Positions 32,243 through 42,365 are shown, numbered from the stretch's first letter. The stretch: 64,000 nt of DNA from Fen-999 sp964530115 (GCA_964530115.1 CAZGYD010000143.1:7243-71242), one strand, 5' to 3'. Notes: generated by a model not told the origin, from the sequence alone. Made by a program: numbers and translations.

Positions 32243-32857
32243 ATGAACCCCGCCCCCGCCACCCCTCCCGATGCCGGCGCGTTACCACGGCTGAGTTTGG
32301 TCCACGGCCGCGTGCCCGGCAACACGGGCATCTGGGTCGGCATCTTCTGCGTGCTCGTCGAGTTCCTGCTGCTCTTCTGCGTCTATTTCATCGCCAAGGC
32401 GCACCACCGCGAAGCCTTCCTCACCGGCCCGGACAAGCTCGCCACCATCGCCGGCGTGACCATCACCGTACTGCTGCTGTCGAGCGGCTACTGCATGGTC
32501 AAGGCCGTGGAGACGATCCGCCGCGACGCCAAATGGGCGACGGCGCGCTGGGTGCTCGCGGCGATCGCGCTCGGGCTCGGCTATCCGGTCGTCAAATTCT
32601 TCGAGATCCGCTGGAACATCGCCCATGGCATCGACGGCGAGGCCGGCATCTTCTACACGACCTACTACTACCTGACGCTCAATCACCTGGTCCATGTGAG
32701 CTGGGGGCTGCTCGGCCTCGGCTGGGTCGCGGTGCGGACGATGATGGGCTACTACTCGTCGAAGGACTACGGCGGGCTCGAGGCGGCGGCCGTCTATTGG
32801 CACACCACCGACGTGATCTGGCTGGTGATCTTTCCTTTCTTCTACGTGCTGAGGTGA
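32243..32857 (+). CDS. norE: NorE-like heme-copper oxidase subunit III family protein
   Basis: The 204-residue protein has five helices of the cytochrome oxidase subunit III fold with NHLVHVSWGLLGLGWV and AAAVYWHTTDVIWLVIFPFFY. NorE is linked to nitric-oxide reductase activity in denitrifiers, but norCB are not in this window. Residues 12-19 (GALPRLSL) near the N-terminus are encoded by a 23-bp motif copy. It overlaps the next gene. A FNR/DNR-like site suggests low-oxygen or NO control. Confidence 0.8.
   Translation: MNPAPATPPDAGALPRLSLVHGRVPGNTGIWVGIFCVLVEFLLLFCVYFIAKAHHREAFLTGPDKLATIAGVTITVLLLSSGYCMVKAVETIRRDAKWATARWVLAAIALGLGYPVVKFFEIRWNIAHGIDGEAGIFYTTYYYLTLNHLVHVSWGLLGLGWVAVRTMMGYYSSKDYGGLEAAAVYWHTTDVIWLVIFPFFYVLR
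32276..32298 (-). repeat. 23-bp dispersed motif in norE
   Basis: One mismatch (AACGCGCC). Antisense to the gene; read as GALPRLSL at residues 12-19. Confidence 0.88.
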
Positions 32858-33219
32858 TGATGGCTGGTCGCCCACGCCCGCAAGACCATCCCGCTGCCCC
32901 CCACGGGGAGGCGCAAGGTGCCCGGGGCGGCCCTTCGCACCTCGGCCACGCGGAAAGGATCTGGCTGCTGCTCCTCGCGCTCACGGCGGCGGGCGCCTTC
33001 TTCGCCGAGACCGGGCACGCGGGCTGGTTCCTGGCGCTCGTCGTCGCCGGGCTCATCGCCGTCAAGGGCCGGCTGGTCATCGATCACTACATGGAGATGA
33101 CGACGGCCAATTCGCGCATCCGCCGCGTGCTGCATCTCTTCGTCACCATCGTGCCGCTCCTGGTGCTCGCCAGCCACGGCTGGAGCGACGTGATCCGGCG
33201 GCTCACGACCCTCCACTGA
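32857..33219 (+). CDS. norF: NorF-like cytochrome oxidase subunit IV-type protein
   Basis: The 120-residue protein has three helices (RIWLLLLALTAAGAFFAET, GWFLALVVAGLIAVKGRLVI, LHLFVTIVPLLVLASHG) and the MEMTTANSRIRRVL loop typical of this small family. Its first 35 residues are unusually hydrophilic. They are encoded by DNA resembling the CCCC..CACGGGGAGG spacers elsewhere in the window, so the true start could be further in. It follows norE with an overlapping start. Confidence 0.75.
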   Translation: MMAGRPRPQDHPAAPHGEAQGARGGPSHLGHAERIWLLLLALTAAGAFFAETGHAGWFLALVVAGLIAVKGRLVIDHYMEMTTANSRIRRVLHLFVTIVPLLVLASHGWSDVIRRLTTLH

Positions 33220-33221
33220 GT

Positions 33222-33926
33222 TCAGTGGCGCGCGGCCCGCGCCCTCTTCGTGCGCTCGGCGATGGCGAGGAGCTCGTCGAGTTCCTCGCCGCCGATTTCG
33301 AGCGGATGGCCGTATTCGTCGAGGATCGCGGCGAGCTCCTCATGGGAAAAGCCCGAGAGCGTCGGCACCTGGGGGATCTCGGCCTGGCGCTCGACCCGTT
33401 CCGGATGCGGCCGCGGATAGCGCCGGCCCGGCGCCAGGTTGTTGTAGAGAAGCCCGGCGAGGACGAGCATCACAGCGTTCGCTGCGACCGGCGAAAGCAC
33501 GTAGGAATAACCAAGCTCGCGGACGGTCTCGCCGCCGATCACGGCGAAAAGCGCCACCGCGCCGGCCGGGGCGTGCAGACACTTCAGCGTGAGCATCACG
33601 ACGATCGCCAGGCCGACCGCGAGTCCTGCCGCGAGCACCTCCTGCGGCACCCAGCGGGCGACGGTGACGCCGACCGCGGCACTCACGACATAGCCGCCGA
33701 ACACCGACCATGGCTGGGCCAGCGGACTCGCCGGCAGCGCGAAGATCAGCACCGACGAGGCGCCGATCGCGGCGATGACGTAAAAGGGCGCCGGCAGCAG
33801 CGACGTCGAAACACCGACGGTCGCGGCGATCGCCAGCAAAGCGCCGGAACCCGAAACCAGGCGCTCCCGCCAGTGCACATTCCCCGGCTCGGGCAGGAAG
33901 TCGTGGAGGAATTCTCGCAGCCGCAT
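33222..33926 (-). CDS. HPP family membrane protein
   Basis: The 234-residue protein has four helices with the HPP signature: LLAIAATVGVSTSLL, IGASSVLIFALPASPLAQPWSVFGGYVVSA and CLHAPAGAVALFAVIGG. A hydrophilic C-terminal tail follows. Some HPP proteins have been linked to nitrite transport, which fits the neighbouring nitrate-assimilation genes. It is convergent with norF; the two stop codons are two bases apart inside CCACTGAGTTCAGTGG. Confidence 0.85.
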   Translation of the reverse strand: MRLREFLHDFLPEPGNVHWRERLVSGSGALLAIAATVGVSTSLLPAPFYVIAAIGASSVLIFALPASPLAQPWSVFGGYVVSAAVGVTVARWVPQEVLAAGLAVGLAIVVMLTLKCLHAPAGAVALFAVIGGETVRELGYSYVLSPVAANAVMLVLAGLLYNNLAPGRRYPRPHPERVERQAEIPQVPTLSGFSHEELAAILDEYGHPLEIGGEELDELLAIAERTKRARAARH

Positions 33927-33978
33927 GTCGGCCCTTTCTCGCGAAAAGGCGACATTCGACGGGAAACCGCGCGAAGTT

Positions 33979-36696
33979 TCAAGCCGCCCGGCGCAAGGCG
34001 GCGAGCATCCTTTCCAGTTCCGGCAGGCAGGCGCCGCAGCCGGTGCCGCAGCCGGTGCGCTCCGCGATGGCCTCGCGGGTCGTCGCGCCCCCTTCGATCG
34101 CGGCGAGGATCTCGGACTCTGACACGTTCCGGCAGTTGCAGACGATGCGGCCGCGATGACGGACCAGGTTCGCCGACGGCGTCGCCGCCGGCAGGAAGAG
34201 CCAGGGACGCAGCGGCTCGACCGGCTGGCCGGCCAGCATCGCCTCCTTGAGCCAGCCGCCGGCCGCCGTTTCGCCGAAGAACGCCAGCCCCGCGAGCACG
34301 CCGTCCTCGACCAGCGCGCGCTTGGCGATGCCGCGCCCGGCGTCGGCGAAGTTCAGGGCATGCCCGGCGTCGAGCCCGACGATGGCGACGATGCGCGACA
34401 GCAGCGCGGCGTCGGGCGCCGCCGCCGCCGCGAGCTGCAAGGACAGCACGGTCGTCTCGCGTCCGGCCAGTGAGAGCGCGGCGTAGCCGAAGCCGCCGAG
34501 CAGCGGCGCGAGGTCGCGGCTCCAGCGCAGGCTCTCGTCGGGGTCGGCGGTCCGGCGCAAGAGCAGGCCGCGCCAGGGCAGGTTCGCGGGCTCGATGCGG
34601 ATCGCCGCGTGCTTGAACTCCGGCTGCTTCGAAAGAGGATCGAGCGCGGCGATGGTGAGTTCGTTGGCCCCGGCGGAGTTCAGCCGTCGCCGGCCCCAGT
34701 GCATGGGCACGAACACGTGTCCCGGCTTCTGGCTAGGGTCGGCCGTGGCCGGCAGGACGATCGCGCCGCGCCGGCTTTCGATGCGCACGAGGTCTCCGCA
34801 TGCGATGCCGCGCCGCTGCAGGTCGTCGGGATGACATGCCGCGACGGGAAACTCGGCGTGGTTGTACAGACGCGCGGCAAGACCGGTGCGGCTCATGCCG
34901 TGCCACTGGTCGCGCAGCCGGCCGGTGTTGAGATGCAGCGGATGGCGCGCGTCCGTCGGCTCGGCGACGGTCGCGTGGCGGACGGCGACGAATCGCGCCC
35001 GGCCGTCTTCCGTGGCGAAGCGCCGGTCCTCGTAGAGCCGCGCGCTGCCGGCCGTCGCGCCTTTCGGGAAGGGCCACTGCTGCGGCCCGTCGCGCTCGAG
35101 GAGGGCATGGTCGAGGCCGGAGATGTCGAGGTCGCGTCCGGCCGTGAGCGCCGCGTACTCGGCGAAGATTTCCGCCGGGCCTTCCCAGCCGAAGAGCCGC
35201 GGCGTGTCACCACGGCACAGTTTCGCGCCGAGACGCAAGGCGAAGTCTCGCGCGATCCGCAAGTCGGCGCGCGCCTCGCCCGGCGGCGGCACGGCGGCGC
35301 GCACGCGGGAGATGCGCCGCTCGGAGTTGGTGACCGTGCCCTCCTTCTCGCCCCAGGTGGCGGCCGGCAGCAGCAGGTCGGCGCAGGCCGCCGTCTCCGT
35401 ATCGGCGAACGCTTCCTGGAGGACGACCAGTTCCGCGCGTTCGAGCGCCGCGCGCACGCGCGCCTGGTCGGGCAGCGATTGCGCGGGATTGGTGCAGGCG
35501 ATCCAGATGGCCTTGATCTCGCCCTTCCCCAGCGCCTCGAACAGCTCGACGGCCGTCCTGCCGGGCCGCTCGGGCAGCGCCGGCACGCCCCAGAATTTCG
35601 CCACCTCGGTGCGATCCGCCTCGCTCGCGGGATCGCGGTGGCCGGGCAGGAGCGTCGCCATGGTGCCGGTCTCGCGGCCGCCCATGGCGTTGGGCTGGCC
35701 GGTCAGCGAGAAAGGCCCGGTGCCCGGCCGGCCGATCTGGCCGGTGGCGAGATGCAGGTGGATGAGCGCGGCGCCGTTGTCCGAGCCGTGCTGCGACTGG
35801 TTGAGTCCCTGGCACCAGAGCGACAGCGCCGCCCTGGCCTGCCCGAACCAGCGTGCGGCGGTGACGATGTCCCCGGCGCGGACGCCGCAGACGCGCGCGG
35901 CGGCCTCGGGAGTCAGTTCGCGCACCGCGTCGCGGGCGGCGTCGAAGCCGGCGGTGTGGGCGTCGATGAAGCGGCGGTCGATGAATCCTTCCCAGATCAG
36001 CACGTGGAGCATGGCGCCTAGGAGGATGGTGTCCGTGCCCGGCTCGATGGCGAGGTGCAGGTCGGCGGCCGCCGCGGTGTCGGTGGCGCGCGGATCGACG
36101 ACGATCAGCTTGAGATCGGGATTCGCCGTCTTGGCGTCCATCACCCTGCGGAAGACGATGGGGTGAGCCCAGGCCGGGTTGGCGCCGGCGATCAGGATGC
36201 AGTCGGCAAGCGCGATGTCCTCGTAGCCGCAGGGCGGCGCGTCGGCGCCGAGCGTGCGCTTGTAGGCCGAGACGGCCGAGGACATGCACAGCCGCGAATT
36301 GGAGTCGATGTTGTTCGTGCCGATGAGCGCCCGCGCCAGCTTGTTGAAGACGTAGTAGTCCTCGGTCAGGAGCTGCCCGGAAACGTAGAAGGCGACGGCG
36401 TCCGGGCCATGCTCGCGGATGATGGCGGCGAACTTTTCCGCGGCGTAATCGAGCGCCTCGTCCCAGCCGGCGTGCCGCCACGGCTGAGTTTTCTCGCTGC
36501 GTAGTTGCGGCTGCAGTGCGCGTGTCGTCATCAGCGTCGTCAGATCCAGCGTCGCGCCCTTGCTGCACAGCCGGCCGAAGTTGGCCGGATGCGCCTCGTC
36601 GCCCTCCACTCGGACGATGCGGCCGTCCTCGGTCGTCACCACGACACCGCAGCCGGTGCCGCAATAGGGGCAGGTGGTGCTGGTGCGGACGGACAT
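33979..36696 (-). CDS. nasA: assimilatory nitrate reductase, catalytic subunit
   Basis: The 905-residue molybdopterin enzyme reduces nitrate to nitrite. It shows the 4Fe-4S motif CPYCGTGCGV...GRLCSKG at the N-terminus, the bis-MGD domains (SNSRLCMSSAVSAYKRTLGAD; NQSQHGSDNGAA) and a C-terminal BFD-like 2Fe-2S domain (CNCRNVSESEI ... TGCGTGCGACLPELERML). The ATG at 36696 gives the family start. Two 23-bp motif copies lie in frame: residues 70-76 (TQPWRHA) and 492-499 (KLCRGDTP). Confidence 0.94.
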   Translation of the reverse strand: MSVRTSTTCPYCGTGCGVVVTTEDGRIVRVEGDEAHPANFGRLCSKGATLDLTTLMTTRALQPQLRSEKTQPWRHAGWDEALDYAAEKFAAIIREHGPDAVAFYVSGQLLTEDYYVFNKLARALIGTNNIDSNSRLCMSSAVSAYKRTLGADAPPCGYEDIALADCILIAGANPAWAHPIVFRRVMDAKTANPDLKLIVVDPRATDTAAAADLHLAIEPGTDTILLGAMLHVLIWEGFIDRRFIDAHTAGFDAARDAVRELTPEAAARVCGVRAGDIVTAARWFGQARAALSLWCQGLNQSQHGSDNGAALIHLHLATGQIGRPGTGPFSLTGQPNAMGGRETGTMATLLPGHRDPASEADRTEVAKFWGVPALPERPGRTAVELFEALGKGEIKAIWIACTNPAQSLPDQARVRAALERAELVVLQEAFADTETAACADLLLPAATWGEKEGTVTNSERRISRVRAAVPPPGEARADLRIARDFALRLGAKLCRGDTPRLFGWEGPAEIFAEYAALTAGRDLDISGLDHALLERDGPQQWPFPKGATAGSARLYEDRRFATEDGRARFVAVRHATVAEPTDARHPLHLNTGRLRDQWHGMSRTGLAARLYNHAEFPVAACHPDDLQRRGIACGDLVRIESRRGAIVLPATADPSQKPGHVFVPMHWGRRRLNSAGANELTIAALDPLSKQPEFKHAAIRIEPANLPWRGLLLRRTADPDESLRWSRDLAPLLGGFGYAALSLAGRETTVLSLQLAAAAAPDAALLSRIVAIVGLDAGHALNFADAGRGIAKRALVEDGVLAGLAFFGETAAGGWLKEAMLAGQPVEPLRPWLFLPAATPSANLVRHRGRIVCNCRNVSESEILAAIEGGATTREAIAERTGCGTGCGACLPELERMLAALRRAA
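35201..35223 (-). repeat. 23-bp dispersed motif in nasA, second copy
   Basis: Three mismatches (AAACTGTGCC, GACACGCC). Sense reading KLCRGDTP at 492-499. Confidence 0.65.
36469..36491 (-). repeat. 23-bp dispersed motif in nasA, first copy
   Basis: GGCGGCACGCC form; sense reading in another frame, TQPWRHA at residues 70-76. Confidence 0.85.
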
Positions 36697-36701
36697 GGCG
36701 T

Positions 36702-37013
36702 TCAGAGCGCGAGCAGCACCCGCCCGGCCTCGACGCGGGCCTCGACGGTGCGCGCGCAGCCCTGGTCGGGCGCCACCGCCTCGCCGGTGGCGAGGTCGAT
36801 CTTCCAGGCATGCATCGGGCAGGTCACGACTTTGCCGGCGACGATGCCCTGCGACAGCGGTCCGCCCTTGTGCGGGCACTTGTCGCGCACGGCGAAGATC
36901 GCGTCGTCCGCGGTGCGAAAGACCGCGATGTCGCCGTCGCCGTGCTTCACCACCCGGCTGCCCAGGCGCGGGATGTCGCCGAGCCCGCAGATGTCTTTCC
37001 AGTTTCCCATCAT
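36702..37013 (-). CDS. nirD: nitrite reductase [NAD(P)H] small subunit
   Basis: The 103-residue Rieske-type protein carries CPHKGGPLSQG and CPMHAWKIDLATGEA, giving the Cys-His/Cys-His cluster ligands. It is the small subunit of the assimilatory siroheme nitrite reductase. It overlaps nirB by 4 bp and lies 5 bp before nasA, so nirB-nirD-nasA are one transcript. Confidence 0.94.
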   Translation of the reverse strand: MMGNWKDICGLGDIPRLGSRVVKHGDGDIAVFRTADDAIFAVRDKCPHKGGPLSQGIVAGKVVTCPMHAWKIDLATGEAVAPDQGCARTVEARVEAGRVLLAL

Positions 37014-39451
37014 GCCTCCAGCTTTTCGTATTCACGCCGCGCCGCGGGTTCGCTCGCCGCCCTGGCCCACGGGTCCTCGTAGCCCTGCAAGGCGTAGAGC
37101 AGACGTTCGTGGAGCGCCTTGCGGTTCCCGGCATCCTCGACCACCCGCTTTTTCACGTGATCGAGGCCGACGCGGGCGACGTAATGGCAGGTGCGCTCGA
37201 GATACCAGCCCTCCTCGCGGTAGAGCTGCAGGAAGGCGCCCGCGTATTCCTTCACCTCCTCGTCGCTCTTCACCTTGCAGAGGAATTGCGCGACCTCGGT
37301 CTTGATGCCGCCGTTGCCGGCGACGTAGAGCTCGTAGCCGGAATCGACGCCGATCACGCCGACGTCCTTGATGCCCGCCTCGGCGCAGTTGCGCGGACAG
37401 CCGGACACCGCGAGCTTGACCTTGTGCGGCGCCCACATGCCGAACAGCATCTTCTCCAGCTTGACGCCCATGGCCATCGATTTCTGGGTGCCGAAGCGGC
37501 AGTGCTCGGCGCCGACGCAGGTCTTCACCGTGCGAATGCTCTTGCCATAGGCATGTCCCGATACCAGGCCGGCGGCGCCGAGATCGGCCCAGACCGCCGG
37601 CAGCTTTTCCTTCGGAATGCCGAGCAGATCGATGCGCGCGCCGCCGGTCATCTTCACGGTCGGCACCCGGTACTTCTCGGCGACTTCGGCGATCGCGCGC
37701 AATTCAGCCGGCGTGGTCAGCCCGCCCCACAGGCGCGGCACCACCGAGTACGTCCCGTCCTTCTGGATGTTGGCATGCGCCCGCTCGTTGATGAAACGCG
37801 ATTGCGGGTCGTCCCCGGCCTCGTGCGGCCAGGTCGAGATCAGGTAGTAATTGAGCGCCGGCCGGCAGGTGGCGCAGCCGTTGGGCGTCTTCCACTCGAG
37901 GAAACGCATCACGTCCGGGATGCTCAGGAGCTTCCGCTCGCGGATCGCGGCACGCACTTCGCCGTGCGAGCGCTCGGTGCAGCCGCAGACCGGCTTGTCC
38001 TTCGTCTCGGCCGGCTGGTAGGCGCCGCCGACGGTGGAGGCGAGGATCTGCTCGACGAGGCCGGTGCACGAACCGCAGGAAGAGGACGCCTTGGTGTGCT
38101 TCCTCACGTCTTCGAGCGTAAACAGGCCGTGGGTCTTGATCGCGCGGACGATGTCGCCCTTGCAGACGCCGTTGCAGCCGCAGACTTCGGCATCGTCGGG
38201 CATCGCGGCGGCACGGTTCGTACCGGCGTGGCCGACGTCGCCGAGATGGTGCGGACCGAACATCAGGTGGTCGCGGATTTCCGCGACGTTCTGGCCGTCC
38301 TTGAGCAGCTGGAAGTACCAGGCGCCGTCGGCGGTGTCCCCGTAGAGCACCGCGCCGACCAGCCTGTCCTCCCGGATTACCAGCTTCTTGTACACGCCGC
38401 CGGCCGGATCGTGCAGGACGATCTCGTCGGCGTCCTTGCCGCCCATGAAGTCGCCGGCCGAGAAGACGTCGATGCCGGTGACCTTGAGCTTGGTCGAGGT
38501 CACCGACCCTTGGTAGCGGCCGATGCCCATCTGCGCCAGATGGTTGGCGCAGACCCTGGCCTGCTCGAACAGCGGCGCAACGAGTCCGTAGGCGATGCCC
38601 CGGTGGGCGACGCATTCGCCGACCGCATAGATCCTCGGATCGTAGGTCTGCAGCGTGTCATTCACCACGATGCCCCGCTCGCAGTGGATGCCGGCCTTCT
38701 GCGCCAGTTCGATGTTCGGCCTGATGCCGACCGCCATCACCACCAGTTCGGCGGGAATCTCGTCGCCGTCCTTGAAGCGGACCGTGCCGACGCGGCCGTT
38801 GACGCCAGGCTTGAGCATCTCGGTCTGTCGGCCGAGCAGGAACTTGAGGCCCCTGGCTTCCAGCGACTTCTGCAGGAGATCGGCGGCCGTCTTGTCGAGC
38901 TGGCGTTCCATGATCCAGTCGGCGAGATGCACGACGGTGACGTCCATGCCGCGCAGGCGCAGGCCGTTCGCGGCTTCGAGGCCCAAGAGGCCGGCGCCGA
39001 TCACCACCGCGTGCCGGTAGCTGTCGGCCGCCGAGATCATCGCCTCGGTATCGGCGATGTCGCGGTAGGCGATGACGCCCGGCAGGTCCCTGCCGGGAAT
39101 CGGCACGATCACCGGCGAGGAGCCCGTGGCCAGCAGCAGGCGGTCGTATTCGGCCTCCGTGCCATCCGCGGCGATCACCCTGCGCCTCGCGCGATCGATC
39201 ATGGTCACACGTTTGCCGGCGTGGAGCGTGATGCCGTGGTCCCGGTACCAGTCGAGGCTGTTGAGGACGATGTCGGCAAAGTTCATCTCGCCCGCCAGCA
39301 CCGGCGAAAGCAGGATGCGGTTGTAGTTGGGATGCGGCTCGGCGCCGAACACGGTGATCTCGTACATGTCCGGCGCGAGCTTCAGCAGTTCTTCGAGGGT
39401 GCGGCAGCCGGCCATGCCGTTGCCGACCATCACCAGTTTCTGTTTCTTCAT
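37010..39451 (-). CDS. nirB: nitrite reductase [NAD(P)H] large subunit
   Basis: The 813-residue enzyme reduces nitrite to ammonium. Domains in order: FAD binding (VMVGNGMAGCRTLEEL), NAD binding (AVVIGAGLLGLEAANGLR), two BFD-like 2Fe-2S modules (CGCNGVCKGDIV...SCGSCTG; CGCTERSHGEV...CATCRPALNYY), and a siroheme/4Fe-4S domain (TCVGAEHCRFGTQ; SGCPRNCAEAGIKDVG). The ATG at 39451 gives MKKQKLVMVGNGMAG; upstream frame is antisense to the ABC gene. Confidence 0.96.
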   Translation of the reverse strand: MKKQKLVMVGNGMAGCRTLEELLKLAPDMYEITVFGAEPHPNYNRILLSPVLAGEMNFADIVLNSLDWYRDHGITLHAGKRVTMIDRARRRVIAADGTEAEYDRLLLATGSSPVIVPIPGRDLPGVIAYRDIADTEAMISAADSYRHAVVIGAGLLGLEAANGLRLRGMDVTVVHLADWIMERQLDKTAADLLQKSLEARGLKFLLGRQTEMLKPGVNGRVGTVRFKDGDEIPAELVVMAVGIRPNIELAQKAGIHCERGIVVNDTLQTYDPRIYAVGECVAHRGIAYGLVAPLFEQARVCANHLAQMGIGRYQGSVTSTKLKVTGIDVFSAGDFMGGKDADEIVLHDPAGGVYKKLVIREDRLVGAVLYGDTADGAWYFQLLKDGQNVAEIRDHLMFGPHHLGDVGHAGTNRAAAMPDDAEVCGCNGVCKGDIVRAIKTHGLFTLEDVRKHTKASSSCGSCTGLVEQILASTVGGAYQPAETKDKPVCGCTERSHGEVRAAIRERKLLSIPDVMRFLEWKTPNGCATCRPALNYYLISTWPHEAGDDPQSRFINERAHANIQKDGTYSVVPRLWGGLTTPAELRAIAEVAEKYRVPTVKMTGGARIDLLGIPKEKLPAVWADLGAAGLVSGHAYGKSIRTVKTCVGAEHCRFGTQKSMAMGVKLEKMLFGMWAPHKVKLAVSGCPRNCAEAGIKDVGVIGVDSGYELYVAGNGGIKTEVAQFLCKVKSDEEVKEYAGAFLQLYREEGWYLERTCHYVARVGLDHVKKRVVEDAGNRKALHERLLYALQGYEDPWARAASEPAARREYEKLEA

Positions 39452-39453
39452 GG

Positions 39454-40248
<795 letters not shown>

Positions 40249-40258
40249 GATGGGCTCC

Positions 40259-41041
40259 TCAACGTGTCTCGTAGCTGAAGCGGCGGGCCAGGAACAGCAG
40301 GATCTGCTCGAGGATCAGGCCAGTGAAGCCGATGACGAAGATGGCGATGACGATGTGCTCGACCTTCAGGTTGTTCCATTCGTCCCAGACCCAGAAGCCG
40401 ATGCCGACGCCGCCGGTGAGCATCTCGGCCGCGACGATCACCAGCCAGGCGGTGCCGATGGACAGGCGGATGCCGGTCAGCATGTAAGGCAGCACGGCGG
40501 GGAAGAGGATCTTCGTGACCACCTTCGATTCCGGCAGGCCGAGCACGCGGGCGACGTTGAGATAGTCCTGCGGCACGCGGCGCACGCCCTCGGCCGTGTT
40601 GAGGATCATCGGCCAGATCGAGCAGATGAAGATCGTCCAGGTCGCCGCCGGATCCGCCTTCTTGAGCACCAAGAGTCCGATCGGCAGCCAGGCCAGCGGA
40701 CTGACCGGGCGCAGCAGGCTGATGATCGGATCCAGCATGCGGCTCATGAAGGCGAAGCGGCCGAGCAGGAAGCCGAGCGGAATGCCCACCGCCGCGGCGA
40801 TGCCGAAGCCGACGCCCACGCGCTTCAGCGACGAGAGCACGTTCCAGCCGATGCCCTGGTCGTTGGGGCCGTTGCGGTAGAAGGGGTCGGCGAACAGCTT
40901 CGCCGCCGCGTCCCAGGTCTGCCCCGGCCCGGGGATGCTGCCGCCCTTGAGCGTGGCGAGGTGCCAGATGCCGATCAACAGCACGAGGCCCATGATCGGC
41001 GGCAGGGCCTGGCGGGCCAGTCCATGGATCCTGTCGTTCAT
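40259..41041 (-). CDS. nrtB: nitrate/nitrite ABC transporter, permease
   Basis: The 260-residue permease has six helices and the EAA-type loop (ARVLGLPESKVVTKILFPAV followed by LPYMLTGIRLSIGTAW). The N-terminal LARQALPPIMGLVLLIGIWHLATLKGG is typical of NrtB. It lies 10 bp from the ATPase gene and 4 bp from nrtA. Confidence 0.92.
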   Translation of the reverse strand: MNDRIHGLARQALPPIMGLVLLIGIWHLATLKGGSIPGPGQTWDAAAKLFADPFYRNGPNDQGIGWNVLSSLKRVGVGFGIAAAVGIPLGFLLGRFAFMSRMLDPIISLLRPVSPLAWLPIGLLVLKKADPAATWTIFICSIWPMILNTAEGVRRVPQDYLNVARVLGLPESKVVTKILFPAVLPYMLTGIRLSIGTAWLVIVAAEMLTGGVGIGFWVWDEWNNLKVEHIVIAIFVIGFTGLILEQILLFLARRFSYETR

Positions 41042-41045
41042 GATC

Positions 41046-42299
41046 TCAGCCCTTCACCTTGAAGCCGTCGGCGTACTTCTTCGGGTCCTTGCCGTCCCAG
41101 ACCACACCATCGATCAGCTTGTGCGTGCGCATCTCGCCCTTCGGCAGCGCCACGCCCGCGGCGGCGGCGGCCTGCTTGTAGATGTCGATGCGGTTGACCT
41201 GCTTCGCCACCGCCAGGTAGTCGGGGTGGTCCTTGAGCAGGCCCCAGCGCTTGTGCTGGGTCATGAACCACATGCCGTCGGACAGGTAAGGGAAATTCAC
41301 CGCGCCGTCGTTGAAGAACTTCATGTGGTTCTTGTCGTCCCAGCTCTTGCCGAGGCCGCCATCCAGCCCATTTGTGTAGCGGCCGAGCATGCGGGCGACG
41401 ATCACGTCGGTGTCGGTGTTCACGTAGGCCTTGCTCGCGATGGTCTCGGCGGTCTTCTGCTTGTTGGACAGCGAGGCGTCGATCCAGCGGCCGGCTTCGA
41501 GGATGGCGGCGGTCATGGCGCGTGCCGTGTTCGGGTTCTTCTGCACGAACTCGGCCGTAGTTCCGAGCACCTTCTCGGGATGGTCGGTCCAGATGTCCTG
41601 CGTCGTCACGGCCGTGAAGCCGATCCTGTCGATGATCGCGCGGTTGTTCCAGGGCTCGCCGACGCAGTAGCCGTCCATGTTGCCGACGCGCATGTTGGCC
41701 ACCATCTGCGGCGGCGGCACGGTGATCACCTTGACGTCTTTCATCGGGTTGATGCCGTTGGCCGCCAGCCAGTAATAGAGCCACATGGCGTGGGTGCCCG
41801 TAGGGAAGGTCTGGGCGAAGGTGTATTCGCGCTCCTTCTTCGCGATCAGCGCGGCGAGCGAGGCGCCATCGGTCGCGCCCTTGTCCTTGATCTGGTTGGA
41901 GAGCGTGATCGCCTGGCCATTGTTGTTGAGCGACATGAGAACGGCCATGTCCTTCTTCGGACCACCGATGCCGAGCTGCACGCCATAGACGAGTCCGTAG
42001 AGCACGTGGGCGGCGTCGAGCTCTCCGTTCACCAGCTTGTCGCGCACCGAAGCCCAGGAAGCTTCCTTGGTCGGGATGATCTTGATGCCGTACTTTTCGT
42101 CGAACTTGTTCACCGCCGCCATGACCACCGAGGCGCAGTCGGTGAGCGGAATGAAGCCGATCTTCACTTCCTTCTTTTCCGGCGCGTCGGAACCCGCCGC
42201 GAATGCATTCACCCCCGTCATGCCTGCCATCGCCGCTCCTCCCAGTACCATCGAGTGGCGCAGGAACTCGCGCCGGTTGATTCCAGATTTCCCGTCCAT
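41046..42299 (-). CDS. nrtA: nitrate/nitrite ABC transporter, substrate-binding protein
   Basis: The 417-residue protein has a twin-arginine signal (INRREFLRHSMVLGGAAMAG) and the NrtA/CmpA body (VKIGFIPLTDCASVVMAA, VGNMDGYCVGEPWNNRAI). It captures nitrate in the periplasm for NrtBC. The ATG at 42299 has a GGAGAG site 8 bases upstream. Its leader holds an intrinsic terminator, and nasT lies just upstream, pointing to antitermination control. Confidence 0.94.
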   Translation of the reverse strand: MDGKSGINRREFLRHSMVLGGAAMAGMTGVNAFAAGSDAPEKKEVKIGFIPLTDCASVVMAAVNKFDEKYGIKIIPTKEASWASVRDKLVNGELDAAHVLYGLVYGVQLGIGGPKKDMAVLMSLNNNGQAITLSNQIKDKGATDGASLAALIAKKEREYTFAQTFPTGTHAMWLYYWLAANGINPMKDVKVITVPPPQMVANMRVGNMDGYCVGEPWNNRAIIDRIGFTAVTTQDIWTDHPEKVLGTTAEFVQKNPNTARAMTAAILEAGRWIDASLSNKQKTAETIASKAYVNTDTDVIVARMLGRYTNGLDGGLGKSWDDKNHMKFFNDGAVNFPYLSDGMWFMTQHKRWGLLKDHPDYLAVAKQVNRIDIYKQAAAAAGVALPKGEMRTHKLIDGVVWDGKDPKKYADGFKVKG

Positions 42300-42320
42300 G
42301 ATTGCTCTCCATCGCATGCC

Positions 42321-42365
42321 AAAAAAATAGGCGTCGCGCGCCTCCTTGCGGAAGCGCGGACGCCT
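42321..42365 (-). terminator. leader terminator (attenuator) before nrtA
   Basis: On the minus strand AGGCGTCCGCGC pairs with GCGCGCGACGCCT (one bulged base), followed by ATTTTTTT: a strong intrinsic terminator 22 bp before the nrtA ATG. Upstream, CCGGCTT-loop-AAGCCGG (42392-42409) is a second hairpin. This is the layout of NasT (ANTAR)-controlled nitrate-assimilation leaders, in which the protein binds the leader to prevent termination. Confidence 0.8.

Noticed and set aside
34675..34697. Third 23-bp motif copy in nasA
   Set aside because: Only TCAGCCGTCG matches; the rest differs. Not listed as a copy.
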